NCBI GenBank assembly: GCA_017484085.1
Contig: JAFUTW010000037.1
Location: forward strand, 1 to 64,000
Origin: Clostridia bacterium
GTDB taxonomy: Bacteria > Bacillota > Clostridia > Christensenellales > Aristaeellaceae
DNA length: 64,000 nucleotides
Direction of reading: 5' to 3'
How positions within the stretch are numbered: position 1 is the first letter of the stretch; every line of letters starts with the position of its first letter. Shown here piece by piece: positions 54,182 to 63,241 of this stretch. The translations under genes were made by a program, and so were the position numbers. Under the pieces are notes generated by a model that was not told the DNA's origin, did not search any database, and worked only from the letters and a program-made list of their open reading frames with translations.

Positions 54182-54718
54182 ATGAGAGCGATTCGGCGGT
54201 TTCTGACGTTTATCGCCAGCAGACTGTTCTTTGTCACGCTTGTCTTGTCGCTGGCCATCCTGTCGTTTTATACCGCGATGAACGTGGCCAATATCTGGAT
54301 TCTGACGGACGAAGGGCTTGAAGCCCGTGCCCGCGCAGTGATCCAGGGCACTGAAACGGCCCAGCTGACGAATTACTTCACGGAAGACTTTATCCTGCAG
54401 GATCCGGTGCTGATGGTCGGAACAGGCGCATCTTCCCCGTATCGGGACTACTCGATCCGCTCCGTATCGCACAAGACGAGGATGCATACCATTTGGGCAT
54501 GGCCTTGGGACAATACCGCGACAGCCGAGGTGACAGAGAGCATCCCGGCGATTGATGGCACGATCCTGGCCGCTCAGCGGGAAGCGGCGCTGGCTGCCGG
54601 CGGCGAAGAGCGGCTGAAGCCGCCCGCGTGGGAGACCAGCCGGTACCGCGTGATGCTGCAGCGGACGGGTGGACGGTGGAAGATATCCGCGCTTCAGCGG
54701 ATGGAGATGCGGAACTGA
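54182..54718 (+). CDS. Small single-span membrane protein, unknown
   Basis: A 178-residue protein with a basic N-terminus, one strong membrane span (about 15-37, LFFVTLVLSLAILSFYTAMNVAN) and an extracytoplasmic domain. The domain begins with a helical stretch (EGLEARARAVIQGTETAQLTNYFTEDFI) and ends in WKISALQRMEMRN, a pattern like small NTF2-like/accessory domains, but no family is recognised. GGGAGG precedes the ATG. Its TGA overlaps the ATG of dus as TGATG, so the two are translationally coupled. Confidence 0.82.
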   Translation: MRAIRRFLTFIASRLFFVTLVLSLAILSFYTAMNVANIWILTDEGLEARARAVIQGTETAQLTNYFTEDFILQDPVLMVGTGASSPYRDYSIRSVSHKTRMHTIWAWPWDNTATAEVTESIPAIDGTILAAQREAALAAGGEERLKPPAWETSRYRVMLQRTGGRWKISALQRMEMRN

Positions 54719-55701
54719 TGGAAGCGCTCTGGCTAAACGGCGCCGCCCTGGCCCCGATGGCGGGGACGACGGATCTCCCCTTCCGGCTGCTGTGCCTGGA
54801 AATGGGCTGCGCCATGGTGACCACCGAGATGGTCAGCGCCAAAGGCTATCTCATGTCACCCAGGGACGCGTACGCATCCAGGACGCTGCTGGCGACCTCC
54901 GAAGCGGAGCGGGGGCGTGCGGGCTTGCAGATCTTCGGCCATGAGCCGGAGGTGATCCGCGAAGCCGCCGGGCGGCTGACAGAGGAAGGCCGCTGGGGCT
55001 TTTTGGACATCAATATGGGCTGTCCGGTTCCGAAGATCGTCGGCAACGGAGAAGGCAGCGCGCTTCTGCGGGATCCGGAGGCGGCAGCGCGTGTGATACG
55101 TGCCGCGGCGGAAGGTTCCGGGGTGCCGGTCAGCATAAAACTGAGGCTTGGTTTTGAAGACAGAAACAGGACGTTTCTGGAAGTCGGGCGTTTGGCGGAG
55201 GCGGCAGGGGCTGCTTTCCTCACCCTTCACGCGCGGAGTCGTGAGCAGTTTTACAGCGGCAGCGCGGATTGGGACGCCATCCGGGAGCTGAAGCGGGCCG
55301 TATCGATCCCCGTGATCGGGAACGGCGACATCATCAGTGCGGAGGACGCGCTGCATATGCTGAGGGAGACGGGCTGCGACGGGGTCGCGGTCGGGCGCGC
55401 CGCACAGGGCAACCCGTGGATCTTCGCGGAGATCCGGGATGCGCTTGCAGGAAAAAAGCCGCGCCGGCCGGAGGCGGAGGAGCGGCTTTCCGTGATGCTG
55501 CGGCACCTCGATATGCTGCTTGAACTGAAGGGCGAGGTCACCGCTGTCAAGGAGATGCGCAGGCATGCGGCGGACTACATCCGAGGGATGCGGGATGCGG
55601 CAAAAATGCGCGAGCGAATCAACCAGATCGTCAGCCGGGCAGAATTCTGCGACGTGCTGACAGGATATATGAAAGAGAAAGCTGAGGAGGATCAATCATG
55701 A
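54718..55701 (+). CDS. dusB: tRNA-dihydrouridine synthase
   Basis: A flavin enzyme that reduces uridines to dihydrouridine in tRNA. The 327-residue TIM-barrel protein starts APMAGTTDLPFRLL (FMN site). It has NMGCPVPKIVGNGEGSALL (catalytic Cys), KLRLGFEDRN, LHARSREQFYSG, IGNGDI and VGRAAQGNPWIF. ATG 54718 overlaps the preceding stop; an upstream extension lies inside the membrane-protein gene. It overlaps the flavodiiron gene by ATGA. The DusB subtype is inferred. Confidence 0.94.
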   Translation: MEALWLNGAALAPMAGTTDLPFRLLCLEMGCAMVTTEMVSAKGYLMSPRDAYASRTLLATSEAERGRAGLQIFGHEPEVIREAAGRLTEEGRWGFLDINMGCPVPKIVGNGEGSALLRDPEAAARVIRAAAEGSGVPVSIKLRLGFEDRNRTFLEVGRLAEAAGAAFLTLHARSREQFYSGSADWDAIRELKRAVSIPVIGNGDIISAEDALHMLRETGCDGVAVGRAAQGNPWIFAEIRDALAGKKPRRPEAEERLSVMLRHLDMLLELKGEVTAVKEMRRHAADYIRGMRDAAKMRERINQIVSRAEFCDVLTGYMKEKAEEDQS

Positions 55702-56858
55702 ATCGCAAGATTACGGAAGGGATCGTCGAGATTTCCACACATGACAAGGAGATCCGGCGTTTTGAAGGACAGTATCCGGTACCCGAAGGGATCACCTATA
55801 ATACCTGGCTGATCGAGGACGACAAGTTTATCCTGATGGACACGGTGGATTCCGCGTTTGCGAAACCCTGGCTGACGGAGCTTGCGGCGGTGCTGGGGGA
55901 CAGAAAGCCCGACCTGCTGGTCATTTCGCATGCGGAGCCGGACCATTCGGGCTCCATCGCGGCACTGGTCGAGGCGTATCCGGAGGTGACGCTGGTCGGC
56001 AACGCGAAGACCTTTACCATGCTCGACCAGTTCTTCCCGCAGCCGCTCAAGGCGGCCCGGCAGGTCGTAAAGGACGGAGACTGCATCGAAACGGCGAACC
56101 ACAGGCTCCGGTTCGTCTTTGCGCCTATGGTTCACTGGCCCGAGGTGATGTTTACCTTTGATGAAGCGACCGGAACGCTTTTCTCTGCGGATGCCTTCGG
56201 CACGTTCGGCGCCGCAGAACTGACGGGCGAGTGGGAGAGCGAAGCGCGCCGCTACTACGGCAACATCGTCGGCAAATACGGCGCACAGGTGCAGGCAGTA
56301 TTAAAGAAAGCGGCAGCGCTCCCTGTAAAACGCGCCTGCCCGCTGCATGGCCCGATGCTGGAGGGCGCGAACCTGAGCGCCGCTGTTTCGGCCTACGAAA
56401 AGTGGTCCGCTTGGCAGCCGGAAAGCGACGGAACGCTGATCGTCTGCGCGGGCTTCCACGGCCATACGCTCGCGGCGGCGGAGAAGATCCGGGGCGAACT
56501 CGAAGCCTCCGGCCATGAGGCTGTGGTCGTCGATCTGACGGAGACGGACAAGTCCTTTGCCGTTGGCATGGCGTTCCGGTACCGGCATATCGTGCTGGCT
56601 GCTGCGACCTATGACGGCGCTTACGCACCTGCAATGGAAGCCTTTATCGGCTCCATGAAGATGAAGGGGCTCCAGAACCGGGTCTTCGGCCTGGTGGAGA
56701 ACGGAACGTGGGCACCGATGGCAGCCAAGCAGATGACGGCGGCTCTGGAAGGCATGAAGAACATCACCGTGCTGGAAACGAAGGTGACTCTGCGTTCGGC
56801 GATGAATGCCAAAAACGAAGAAGAGATCCGGGCGCTCTGCGAAGCGCTGTATGCGTAA
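55698..56858 (+). CDS. fprA: Flavodiiron protein (FprA type)
   Basis: A cytoplasmic oxygen- or NO-reducing enzyme of anaerobes. The 386-residue protein has an N-terminal beta-lactamase-fold domain with the diiron ligands H-x-E-x-D-H (HAEPDH, about 77-82), HWPE, SADAFGTFG and PLHGP, and a C-terminal flavodoxin domain (about 247-386). Without a rubredoxin or NADH domain, it needs an external electron donor. It overlaps dus by ATGA. It suggests the organism meets oxygen or NO stress. Confidence 0.94.
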   Translation: MNRKITEGIVEISTHDKEIRRFEGQYPVPEGITYNTWLIEDDKFILMDTVDSAFAKPWLTELAAVLGDRKPDLLVISHAEPDHSGSIAALVEAYPEVTLVGNAKTFTMLDQFFPQPLKAARQVVKDGDCIETANHRLRFVFAPMVHWPEVMFTFDEATGTLFSADAFGTFGAAELTGEWESEARRYYGNIVGKYGAQVQAVLKKAAALPVKRACPLHGPMLEGANLSAAVSAYEKWSAWQPESDGTLIVCAGFHGHTLAAAEKIRGELEASGHEAVVVDLTETDKSFAVGMAFRYRHIVLAAATYDGAYAPAMEAFIGSMKMKGLQNRVFGLVENGTWAPMAAKQMTAALEGMKNITVLETKVTLRSAMNAKNEEEIRALCEALYA

Positions 56859-56896
56859 AAAACTAAACTGCCCTGCTTCCGACGGGGCAGTTTTTA
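56859..56896. terminator. Bidirectional terminator between fprA and RluA gene
   Basis: AAACTGCCC / GGGGCAGTTT with a loop of about ten bases, flanked by A-rich and T-rich runs so that it ends in T on either strand. Confidence 0.85.
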
Positions 56897-57817
56897 TGGT
56901 TTCTTCAAAAGCGCGAGCATCTCCAGATCATTTTCAGCCTGCAGCCGTATCTCTGCGTGCGTTACGGGGTGGACAAAGCACAGCCTGTCGCCGCACAGCT
57001 GCTGCCGCGCAAGCCCAAGCTCCGAAGACAGGGCGGCAGAGGCTTCGGTGGCATAACGCGCATCTCCCAGGATAGGGCAGCCGATGCTGTGCAGATGCAC
57101 GCGCAGCTGGTGTGTGCGGCCGGTCAGAGGAGACAGGCGGACTACGGAAACCGGCGCCTCCAGCGCGCCGGCCGGGAAGGTCATCAGGCAGCGGTAACGC
57201 GTGAGGGCGCGCCGGCCTTCCGCCGAGACGCATCGGGTGAAGCTGTCCGGGGCGATTCTCGCGATCGGCGCGTCGATGACGCCCTCGGACGGGGACGGCG
57301 CACCGCAGACGGCAGCCAGGTAGCCTTTTTCAAAGGCGCTGCCGGAGAGCTTCTGCTGCAGCAGCCACTGGATGTACGGCAGCTTCGAAAAGAGGACGAT
57401 GCCGCTGGTTTCGCTGTCCAGCCGGTGGACGGGATGGGCCGGATATCCGAGATAAGAAAGGACCCGGTTCTCCAGCGTATCGCTCCAGCGCGGCATGGAA
57501 GGGGAAGGGTGTGTCTGCAGCATCGGCGGCTTCCATACGGCCAGCAGGAAGTCGTCTTCAAAAAGCACTTTCAGCGGCTTGGCGCAGTCAGGGGCGGGGC
57601 TGTCGGCGGAGGGCGCATAGGCGGGGATATCGACGGCGACCCGCTCCCCGGCTCGAACAGGCTGATTGGTGTAGCGGGGCTCCCCGTCAACCGTCAGTTC
57701 CAGCCCCTCGCGCTTGATGCGCCGCAGCAGGGTGGAGGACAGACCGGCCCGGCGGCGCAGAAACAAATCCAGGCGGAGCCCGTCGTCTTCCGGCGGGACG
57801 CTGAAATGAAAAACCAT
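56894..57817 (-). CDS. RluA-family pseudouridine synthase
   Basis: Makes pseudouridine in rRNA or tRNA. The 307-residue protein has an N-terminal S4-type RNA-binding domain (about 15-65: LDLFLRRRAGLSS, LELTVDGEPRYTNQPVRAGERV), the catalytic HRLDSETSG (131-139, Asp134) and RTHQLRVHLHSIGCPILGD. The specific RNA target cannot be told. It has its own promoter on the minus strand and GAAGGGA before the ATG; the gene is convergent with fprA. Confidence 0.94.
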   Translation of the reverse strand: MVFHFSVPPEDDGLRLDLFLRRRAGLSSTLLRRIKREGLELTVDGEPRYTNQPVRAGERVAVDIPAYAPSADSPAPDCAKPLKVLFEDDFLLAVWKPPMLQTHPSPSMPRWSDTLENRVLSYLGYPAHPVHRLDSETSGIVLFSKLPYIQWLLQQKLSGSAFEKGYLAAVCGAPSPSEGVIDAPIARIAPDSFTRCVSAEGRRALTRYRCLMTFPAGALEAPVSVVRLSPLTGRTHQLRVHLHSIGCPILGDARYATEASAALSSELGLARQQLCGDRLCFVHPVTHAEIRLQAENDLEMLALLKKP

Positions 57818-57861
57818 AGGATCCCTTCTTTTTCAGAGTGATCACCGTGCTTACGGGGATT

Positions 57862-57890
57862 ATCGTAGCAAAGGAAAGGGTGAGCGTCAA
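57862..57890 (-). promoter_or_regulatory. Promoter of RluA-family gene
   Basis: On the minus strand: TTGACG (57890-57885), 17 bp, TACGAT (57867-57862). It is divergent from the rpsO promoter, about 70 bases away. Confidence 0.72.
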
Positions 57891-57960
57891 CCTAAAAATG
57901 AGAAAGCGGAAGGAATGCGGCAAAAAGTACGGAATATGTGAAAAAAACGTAAAATGGCAG

Positions 57961-57989
57961 TTTACAAAAGAACGGGAGAATGTTAAAAT
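57961..57989 (+). promoter_or_regulatory. Promoter of rpsO
   Basis: TTTACA (57961-57966), 17 bp, TAAAAT (57984-57989) with TG at 57981-57982 making an extended -10. A leader of about 90 bases with GC-rich stems precedes rpsO. Confidence 0.78.
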
Positions 57990-58084
57990 AGCGGACGGTC
58001 CGAACCGCATGCGCGGCAGTGCGCCTCTCCAAGACGGCTTGCCATGCTTGCGGCGATTGGAAATAAAAAATTGGAGGAAGTACC

Positions 58085-58348
58085 ATGGATAAGGCAACCA
58101 AGGAAGCAATCATCAAAGAGTATGCCCGTCACGAGGGCGACACCGGCAGCCCCGAGGTTCAGATCGCGCTGCTTACAGCCCGCATCAACCACCTCAACGA
58201 GCATCTCAAGGATCACAAGAAGGATCATCATTCTCATCGCGGCCTGCTGCTGATGGTTGGTCAGCGCCGCAGCATGATGGAATATCTGCGTCGGATCGAC
58301 ATCGAGCGCTACCGCGCTCTGATTGCAAAGCTGGGCCTGCGCAAGTAA
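58085..58348 (+). CDS. rpsO: 30S ribosomal protein S15
   Basis: An 87-residue primary-binding ribosomal protein. The conserved signature lies at about residues 40-70: [22 protein letters not shown]. The start ATG has TTGGAGGAAG upstream. The long leader could hold an S15-binding autoregulatory structure as known in other bacteria; this is not proved here. It is followed by a terminator before pnp, so pnp expression may depend on readthrough or its own promoter. Confidence 0.98.
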   Translation: MDKATKEAIIKEYARHEGDTGSPEVQIALLTARINHLNEHLKDHKKDHHSHRGLLLMVGQRRSMMEYLRRIDIERYRALIAKLGLRK

Positions 58349-58379
58349 GCCGGATTCGCAGCGGGATGAGTCCCAGATG

Positions 58380-58418
58380 GCCGTCGTTTGGGAGCAGCTT
58401 CCAAACGGCGGCTTTTTT
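58380..58418 (+). terminator. Terminator between rpsO and pnp
   Basis: GCCGTCGTTTGG / CCAAACGGCGGC long stem (wobble pairs) with an internal GAG-CAG-CTT loop, followed by six T. Confidence 0.88.
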
Positions 58419-58480
58419 CGGGTCAGGAGGGTTCCTGCCCTGTGGTGTGTGGAGTGGAAGAGTATTGAAAGGAGTATCCC

Positions 58481-60628
58481 ATGGAAAAGGTTTACAGCAT
58501 GGAACTGGCGGGCCGTACGCTCAGCCTGGAGTTCGGCAAGTACTGCGGACAGGCTAACGGTTCCGTGTTCGTGCATTTGGGCGATACCGTTGTGATGGTC
58601 AATGTCACCGCGGCGGATAAGCCCCGCGAGGGTCAGGATTTCTTCCCCCTCAGTGTCGATTTTGAGGAGAAGATGTATTCCGTCGGCAAGCTTCCCGGCG
58701 GCTTCATCAAGCGCGAGGGACGTCCTTCCGAGAAGGCGACGCTGACCGCGCGCCTCATCGACCGTCCGCTGCGCCCGCTCTTTAACAAGGGTATGCGCAA
58801 CGACGTGCAGGTCGTCTGCACCGTTCTCTCCGTGGAGCAGGATGTGCCCCCGGATATCCCCGCGATGATCGGCGCTTCCGCCGCGATCGCGGTCAGCGAC
58901 ATCCCGTGGGCCGGCCCGATCGGCGGCGTATCCGTTGGCCTGGTGGGCAGCGATGTGGTCATCAACCCCGATCTGGAGCAGCGCGCCGTCTCCCGCCTGA
59001 ATCTGACTGTCGCCGGCACGGATGAAGCGGTGCTGATGGTGGAAGCGGGCGCCAAGGAGATCAGCGAAGACGATATGCTGAGGGCGATCCTCACCGGCCA
59101 CGAAGCGATCAAGAAGATCGTGGCCTTCCAGAAGGAGATCGTCGCCGAGATCGGCAAGGAAAAGAAGGACTTCCCGGTTTACGAGACCGGCGAGGACGTG
59201 AAGCAGGCAGTGCACGAGGACTTCCTCGGCCGTACTGAGTGGGCGTTCGAGGCGTTTGACCGCCACGAGCGCGGCGACCGCGAGAACATCGTCAAGGCGG
59301 AAGCGCACGAGAAGTACGCGGAGCGCTTTGAAGGCCGCATGGCGGAAGTCGACGATGCCCTGTATTACCTCGACAAAGAGGTCATGCGCCGCAAGATCCT
59401 GGAGCAGGGCGTCCGTCCCGACGGGCGCAGCCTGACGCAGATCCGCCCCATCTGGTGCGAGACCGGCGTGCTGCCCAGGGTGCACGGCTCCGGCGTTTTC
59501 ACGCGCGGTGAGACGCAGGTCATGTCCGTGGCGACGCTCGCGCCCGTCAGCGAAGCGCAGGTCATCGAAGGCCTCGGCGCAGAGACGAGCGAGCGCTATA
59601 TGCACAACTACAACATGCCGCCCTACGCCTCCGGCGAAGCGGGCCGCATGAAGAGCCCGGGCCGCCGCGAGATCGGTCACGGCGCGCTGGCTAAGCGCGC
59701 ATTGGAGCCGGTCATCCCGCCGGTTGAGGAGTTCCCGTACGCCATCCGCGTGGTCAGCGAGGTTCTGAGCTCCAACGGCTCCACCTCCCAGGCTTCCGTC
59801 TGCGGCTCCACGCTGGCGCTGATGGACGCGGGCGTGCCGATCGCGGCGCCTGTTGCGGGCGTGGCCATGGGCCTCATCAAGGACGCGGAGAGCGGCAAGG
59901 TTGCCGTGCTGACCGACATCCAGGGCTTGGAAGACTTCCTGGGTGATATGGACTTCAAGGTCGCGGGCACCATGAACGGCATCACCGCCATTCAGATGGA
60001 CATCAAGATCAAGGGCATCGACGAGGCGATCCTGCGCCAGGCGCTCTCCCAGGCGCTGGACGGACGGCTCTTCATCCTGCAGAAGATGCTGGAGGTCCTC
60101 CCGCAGCCGCGTGAGCACCTTTCCAAGTATGCGCCCAAGATCATGCGCTTCATGATCAACCCGGAGAAGATCAGCGAAGTCATCGGCCCGCGCGGCAAGA
60201 TGATCAACAAGATCATCGACGAGACCGGCGTCAAGATCGACATTGAGGACGACGGTAGCGTTTACATCGCCACGCCGGATGAGGAAGCCGCGCTGAAGGC
60301 GCGCCGCCTCATCGAGGGCATCGCCAAGGAGATCGAGGTCGGCGAGGTGTATCTCGGTAAGGTCGTGAGGATGATGAACTTCGGCGTCTTTGTCGAGCTG
60401 CTGCCCGGCAAGGACGGCATGATCCACATCTCCAAGCTTGCCAAGGGCCGCGTGGAGAAGTGTGAGGACGTCGTCTCGATCGGTGACGAGATCGAGGTCA
60501 AGGTCGCGGAGATCGATGCGCAGGGCAGGATCAATCTGATCCGCAACGACATCGATTACGGCTCCGCCCCGGAGACGCCGCGCCGCACAGCCGGCCAGCG
60601 TCCGCCCCGCAGGGAATCGAACCGCTGA
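58481..60628 (+). CDS. pnp: Polyribonucleotide nucleotidyltransferase
   Basis: A phosphorolytic 3'-5' exoribonuclease of RNA decay. The 715-residue protein has two RNase PH domains (first with [17 protein letters not shown]; second with RTRGETQ-like [11 protein letters not shown] and the [13 protein letters not shown] site), a KH domain (about 555-615, [15 protein letters not shown]) and an S1 domain (about 620-690, [18 protein letters not shown]). GAAAGGAG precedes the ATG. The rpsO-pnp-M16 order is conserved in Firmicutes. Confidence 0.97.
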   Translation: MEKVYSMELAGRTLSLEFGKYCGQANGSVFVHLGDTVVMVNVTAADKPREGQDFFPLSVDFEEKMYSVGKLPGGFIKREGRPSEKATLTARLIDRPLRPLFNKGMRNDVQVVCTVLSVEQDVPPDIPAMIGASAAIAVSDIPWAGPIGGVSVGLVGSDVVINPDLEQRAVSRLNLTVAGTDEAVLMVEAGAKEISEDDMLRAILTGHEAIKKIVAFQKEIVAEIGKEKKDFPVYETGEDVKQAVHEDFLGRTEWAFEAFDRHERGDRENIVKAEAHEKYAERFEGRMAEVDDALYYLDKEVMRRKILEQGVRPDGRSLTQIRPIWCETGVLPRVHGSGVFTRGETQVMSVATLAPVSEAQVIEGLGAETSERYMHNYNMPPYASGEAGRMKSPGRREIGHGALAKRALEPVIPPVEEFPYAIRVVSEVLSSNGSTSQASVCGSTLALMDAGVPIAAPVAGVAMGLIKDAESGKVAVLTDIQGLEDFLGDMDFKVAGTMNGITAIQMDIKIKGIDEAILRQALSQALDGRLFILQKMLEVLPQPREHLSKYAPKIMRFMINPEKISEVIGPRGKMINKIIDETGVKIDIEDDGSVYIATPDEEAALKARRLIEGIAKEIEVGEVYLGKVVRMMNFGVFVELLPGKDGMIHISKLAKGRVEKCEDVVSIGDEIEVKVAEIDAQGRINLIRNDIDYGSAPETPRRTAGQRPPRRESNR

Positions 60629-60643
60629 TTGAATGAGAAAGAG

Positions 60644-60670
60644 AGGGCCGCCGGATTCGGCGGCCCTTTT
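60644..60670 (+). terminator. Terminator after pnp
   Basis: AGGGCCGCCG / CGGCGGCCCT perfect stem with a GATT loop, followed by TTTT, starting 16 bases after the pnp stop. Confidence 0.9.
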
Positions 60671-60683
60671 CGGTGGAAAGACG

Positions 60684-61973
60684 ATGAAGGAAACAACCCA
60701 AGTGCTACAAACGGAACTAAGGACGGCGACCCTGCCCGGAGGGCTGCGGATCGTGCTGGAAAACCGCCCGTACGCGCCCTGCGTCAGCGTGGGGGTCTGG
60801 ATCGGCGCGGGCTCCATGCACGAGACGGCGGAAGAGAACGGCTGCGCCCACTTTCTGGAGCACATGGCCTTTAAGAGCACGGAAAACCGCACGGCAGGCG
60901 GGATCCTGGAGGAGATGGACCGGCTGGGCGGGCACATCAACGCCTTTACGGAGAAGGAATGCACCTGCTATTATGCGCGCGTCATCCCGGAGCATCTGGG
61001 GCAGCTGCTGGACCTCTTTGCCGACCTGCTGCTGCATCCGCTGACGGACCGGCAGGAGATGGAGAAGGAGCGCGGCGTGATCCTGGAGGAAATCGCCATG
61101 TGCGAGGACAATCCGGAGGACCGGACGGGCGACCTGCTTTCGGCGGCCTTCTTCGGTGGTCAGCCGATGGGGCGGCCCATCCTGGGCAGTGCCGAGGGCA
61201 TCCGGACGATGACGAGGGAGCGCCTGCTGGGCTACCGACGGGCGCACTACGTGCCGGGCAGCACCGTTGTGGCGCTTTCCGGCAGGATGCCTGATGCGGA
61301 TGCCGTACTGGAGGCCATCGCGCAGGCGTTTGCCGGCTGGACAGGGGAAGCGGCCGCGCAGGCCGCGCCGAAACGCGCAGCGCAGCTGCGCAGGCTGTGC
61401 GACGAAAGCTCCTTTGAGCAGACGCACCTCTCCTTTGCGTGGCCGGGCCCCGTGCTGGATGCGCCTGAGACGCCCGCCGCATGGGCGCTCAGCATGATCC
61501 TGGGCGAGGGCAACAGCTCCAGGCTGTTCCGGCGCATCCGGGAAGAGATGGGCGCGGTGTACAACATCTACAGCGATGTGGTTTCGTACCCTTCCTGCGG
61601 CATGGTGTCCGTTTTTGCTGAGACCTCTCCGCAGCAGGCGCAGAAGGTGCTGGATACGCTGGGGGAAGAGCTGGACAGGCTGCTTGAGGGCGGAGTGACT
61701 GCCGAGGAGATGGACATGGCCAAGGAACAGCTGCGCATCGCCTGCCTCCTGGGCGACGAGAGCTCCGAGGAGCGGATGACCGCGCTGGGGCGGAGCCTGC
61801 TGCTGCGCGGGCGCATCCGCGAAAAGGAAGAAGTGCTCTCGGCTATCGACAGGGTCTCTCCGGAGGAGATCAACAGCCTGCTGCGTGAAATCTTCGCGCA
61901 GCCCAGTGCGTCCGCGTTTGTGGGCAAAGGGGTCAAAAAGCTGAAGATCCCCGGTATCATACGGACAGAATGA
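60684..61973 (+). CDS. M16-family zinc peptidase (processing-peptidase type)
   Basis: The 429-residue protein has the inverted zinc motif HxxEH as HFLEH (56-60) with a downstream Glu (VILEEIAMCEDNPED). Its two-lobed layout ends with QTHLSFAWPGP and GEGNSSRLFRRIREE. Relatives (MlpA/YmxG) lie after pnp in Bacillus. It is cytoplasmic: no signal peptide is seen. ATG 60684 follows GGTGGAAAG; an earlier ATG at 60633 would run through the pnp terminator. Its physiological substrate is unknown. Confidence 0.93.
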   Translation: MKETTQVLQTELRTATLPGGLRIVLENRPYAPCVSVGVWIGAGSMHETAEENGCAHFLEHMAFKSTENRTAGGILEEMDRLGGHINAFTEKECTCYYARVIPEHLGQLLDLFADLLLHPLTDRQEMEKERGVILEEIAMCEDNPEDRTGDLLSAAFFGGQPMGRPILGSAEGIRTMTRERLLGYRRAHYVPGSTVVALSGRMPDADAVLEAIAQAFAGWTGEAAAQAAPKRAAQLRRLCDESSFEQTHLSFAWPGPVLDAPETPAAWALSMILGEGNSSRLFRRIREEMGAVYNIYSDVVSYPSCGMVSVFAETSPQQAQKVLDTLGEELDRLLEGGVTAEEMDMAKEQLRIACLLGDESSEERMTALGRSLLLRGRIREKEEVLSAIDRVSPEEINSLLREIFAQPSASAFVGKGVKKLKIPGIIRTE

Positions 61974-61976
61974 GAT

Positions 61977-62000
61977 AAGGAGCGCTGCGGCGCTCCTTTT
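61977..62000 (+). terminator. Terminator after M16 gene
   Basis: AAGGAGCGC / GCGCTCCTT stem with a TGCG loop and a short T run, right after the stop codon. It marks the border to the AT-rich minus-strand island. Confidence 0.85.
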
Positions 62001-62048
62001 GAAATGAAATTGCTTTTCGTATAGTTTGTTTAGCAGTCATCAGCAAAC

Positions 62049-62615
62049 TCAATTCTTGAGATAGGAGATAGTTTTTATAATGTCATCAAAATATGATATG
62101 CCATTCTGATCAATCTGTGAAAACATATTAACGCAATTTATCAACAATAGCTCATTCTCGTTGAGACGTCTCGCATATAAAACCTGATATCTGTTAAGAG
62201 ATAGTATCCTCACATAGCGTCTTGCGAAAAAACCAATACCAGAATTAACGACTGACATTTTATCAAGCGATTCAATATCAGACAGAAACTCTTCAGGATA
62301 CATAGCAAGATAATAAGCGTCATCTTTTATTTCGTGATCAATCGTAATAGCGATATATTCGCTGCGATCATAATCAAAATTAACAATCGATGCTCTACCG
62401 TTACTTAACATGTTTAAAGCATCATCTAAAGTGAAACCACGTTTTTGAAATCCGTCTGGAACAGACTCCATACCAGAGTACAAAGTATCTGTTTCGTCCT
62501 CAAATGTTATAGATAAGGGAGCACCCGATGTGTCTATTACAAAAGTCTCACTATAAGCCCAGTTTAAAGCAAAAAGAATCGTAAGAAACACGTAAACAAA
62601 GACGTACTTTTTCAC
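62049..62615 (-). CDS. Exported protein of unknown function (AT-rich island)
   Basis: A 188-residue protein with a signal peptide (MKKYVFVYVFLTILFALNWAYS). The mature part is acidic, with FEDETDTLYSGMESVPDGFQKRGF and a hydrophobic C-terminal half ending FDDIIKTISYLKN. The GTG start at 62613-62615 is chosen because GGAGGAG lies 6 bases upstream on the minus strand. A longer frame to 62753 lacks this and would put the signal peptide inside the protein. No family is recognised. Codon use is AT-rich, unlike the core genes to the left. Confidence 0.75.
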   Translation of the reverse strand: MKKYVFVYVFLTILFALNWAYSETFVIDTSGAPLSITFEDETDTLYSGMESVPDGFQKRGFTLDDALNMLSNGRASIVNFDYDRSEYIAITIDHEIKDDAYYLAMYPEEFLSDIESLDKMSVVNSGIGFFARRYVRILSLNRYQVLYARRLNENELLLINCVNMFSQIDQNGISYFDDIIKTISYLKN

Positions 62616-62763
62616 AATGGTCTCCTCCGTTACCAACACCCTTAAAAACTTTGCCATCCACGGCTTACCCTGTGCACCGCGGGAAAAGAGCATTTCGTCA
62701 GTTCCTTCTTCAGGTGAACGAGAATGGCAGTTATCTCGCTCCAAGGAATACAAGTACGGTATT
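62616..62763. other. Intergenic block between two island genes
   Basis: 148 bases, of which about 62640-62755 is visibly richer in G+C than the flanking genes. The minus strand stays open in two frames without a convincing start. No promoter or hairpin was found. It could be a remnant of older sequence. Confidence 0.4.
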
Positions 62764-63138
62764 CTATAATGAAAAGTTTAAATCCTCATAATTCACAACC
62801 CTGGCAATTATAGCAATTATACCGGCTGAGACCCTTGATGGATAGATGTCAATTTTATCAGATGAAATAGTATCTCTATAAGCAAGATCATTACCAATTA
62901 CTTTGCATTGAAAGGTTTTAAACTTCCGCGGCTGTATCACCAGATCATATATTCTTATATCTTTATACATCTCAAGAGGGCCTTTAGCAAGAGTCCAGTC
63001 AACACGTCCTGTGAAATATGGACCTATAACATAACTATAGGATAACACTTCTTCTTTTGTACATGGGACAGTGAATCGGTCTTCGAATACCATTCGATCA
63101 AACAATGAACGAAATAACGCATTATTACTGTTTAGCAT
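62764..63138 (-). CDS. Hypothetical protein (AT-rich island)
   Basis: A 124-residue protein without signal peptide or clear membrane span. It has mixed alpha/beta character: MLNSNNALFRSLFDRMVFEDRF, then GPYFTGRVDWTLAKGPLEMYKDIRIYDLVIQP and a hydrophobic segment GIIAIIARVVNY near the C-terminus. The minus-strand ATG has AGGAGAGGA upstream and a probable promoter about 55 bases further up. No family is recognised. It is AT-rich like its neighbours. Confidence 0.7.
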   Translation of the reverse strand: MLNSNNALFRSLFDRMVFEDRFTVPCTKEEVLSYSYVIGPYFTGRVDWTLAKGPLEMYKDIRIYDLVIQPRKFKTFQCKVIGNDLAYRDTISSDKIDIYPSRVSAGIIAIIARVVNYEDLNFSL

Positions 63139-63193
63139 CGGGATCCTCTCCTAGGCTTTTGTGAAATACCCGGCATCTTTCAAAGAGTAGGGG

Positions 63194-63223
63194 AGTATAC
63201 CTCTTTCTAGCCGTTTGTTGTAA
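63194..63223 (-). promoter_or_regulatory. Probable promoter of island gene
   Basis: On the minus strand: TTACAA (63223-63218), 18 bp, TATACT (63199-63194). The -35 is weak, the -10 good. Confidence 0.55.
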
Positions 63224-63241
63224 CGAATAGCGACTATTACT

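Noticed and set aside
60633-60683. Earlier start for the M16 peptidase
   Set aside because: It would make the ribosome read through the pnp terminator hairpin, and the added residues are unlike the family; ATG 60684 has its own site.
57983-60964. Long minus-strand open frame across rpsO and pnp
   Set aside because: It is the mirror of pnp codon usage in GC-rich DNA, with no ribosome-binding site and biased composition; pnp on the plus strand is certain.
62616-62753. N-terminal extension of the island exported protein
   Set aside because: A GTG at 62615 with a strong ribosome-binding site gives a proper signal peptide; the extension would bury it.
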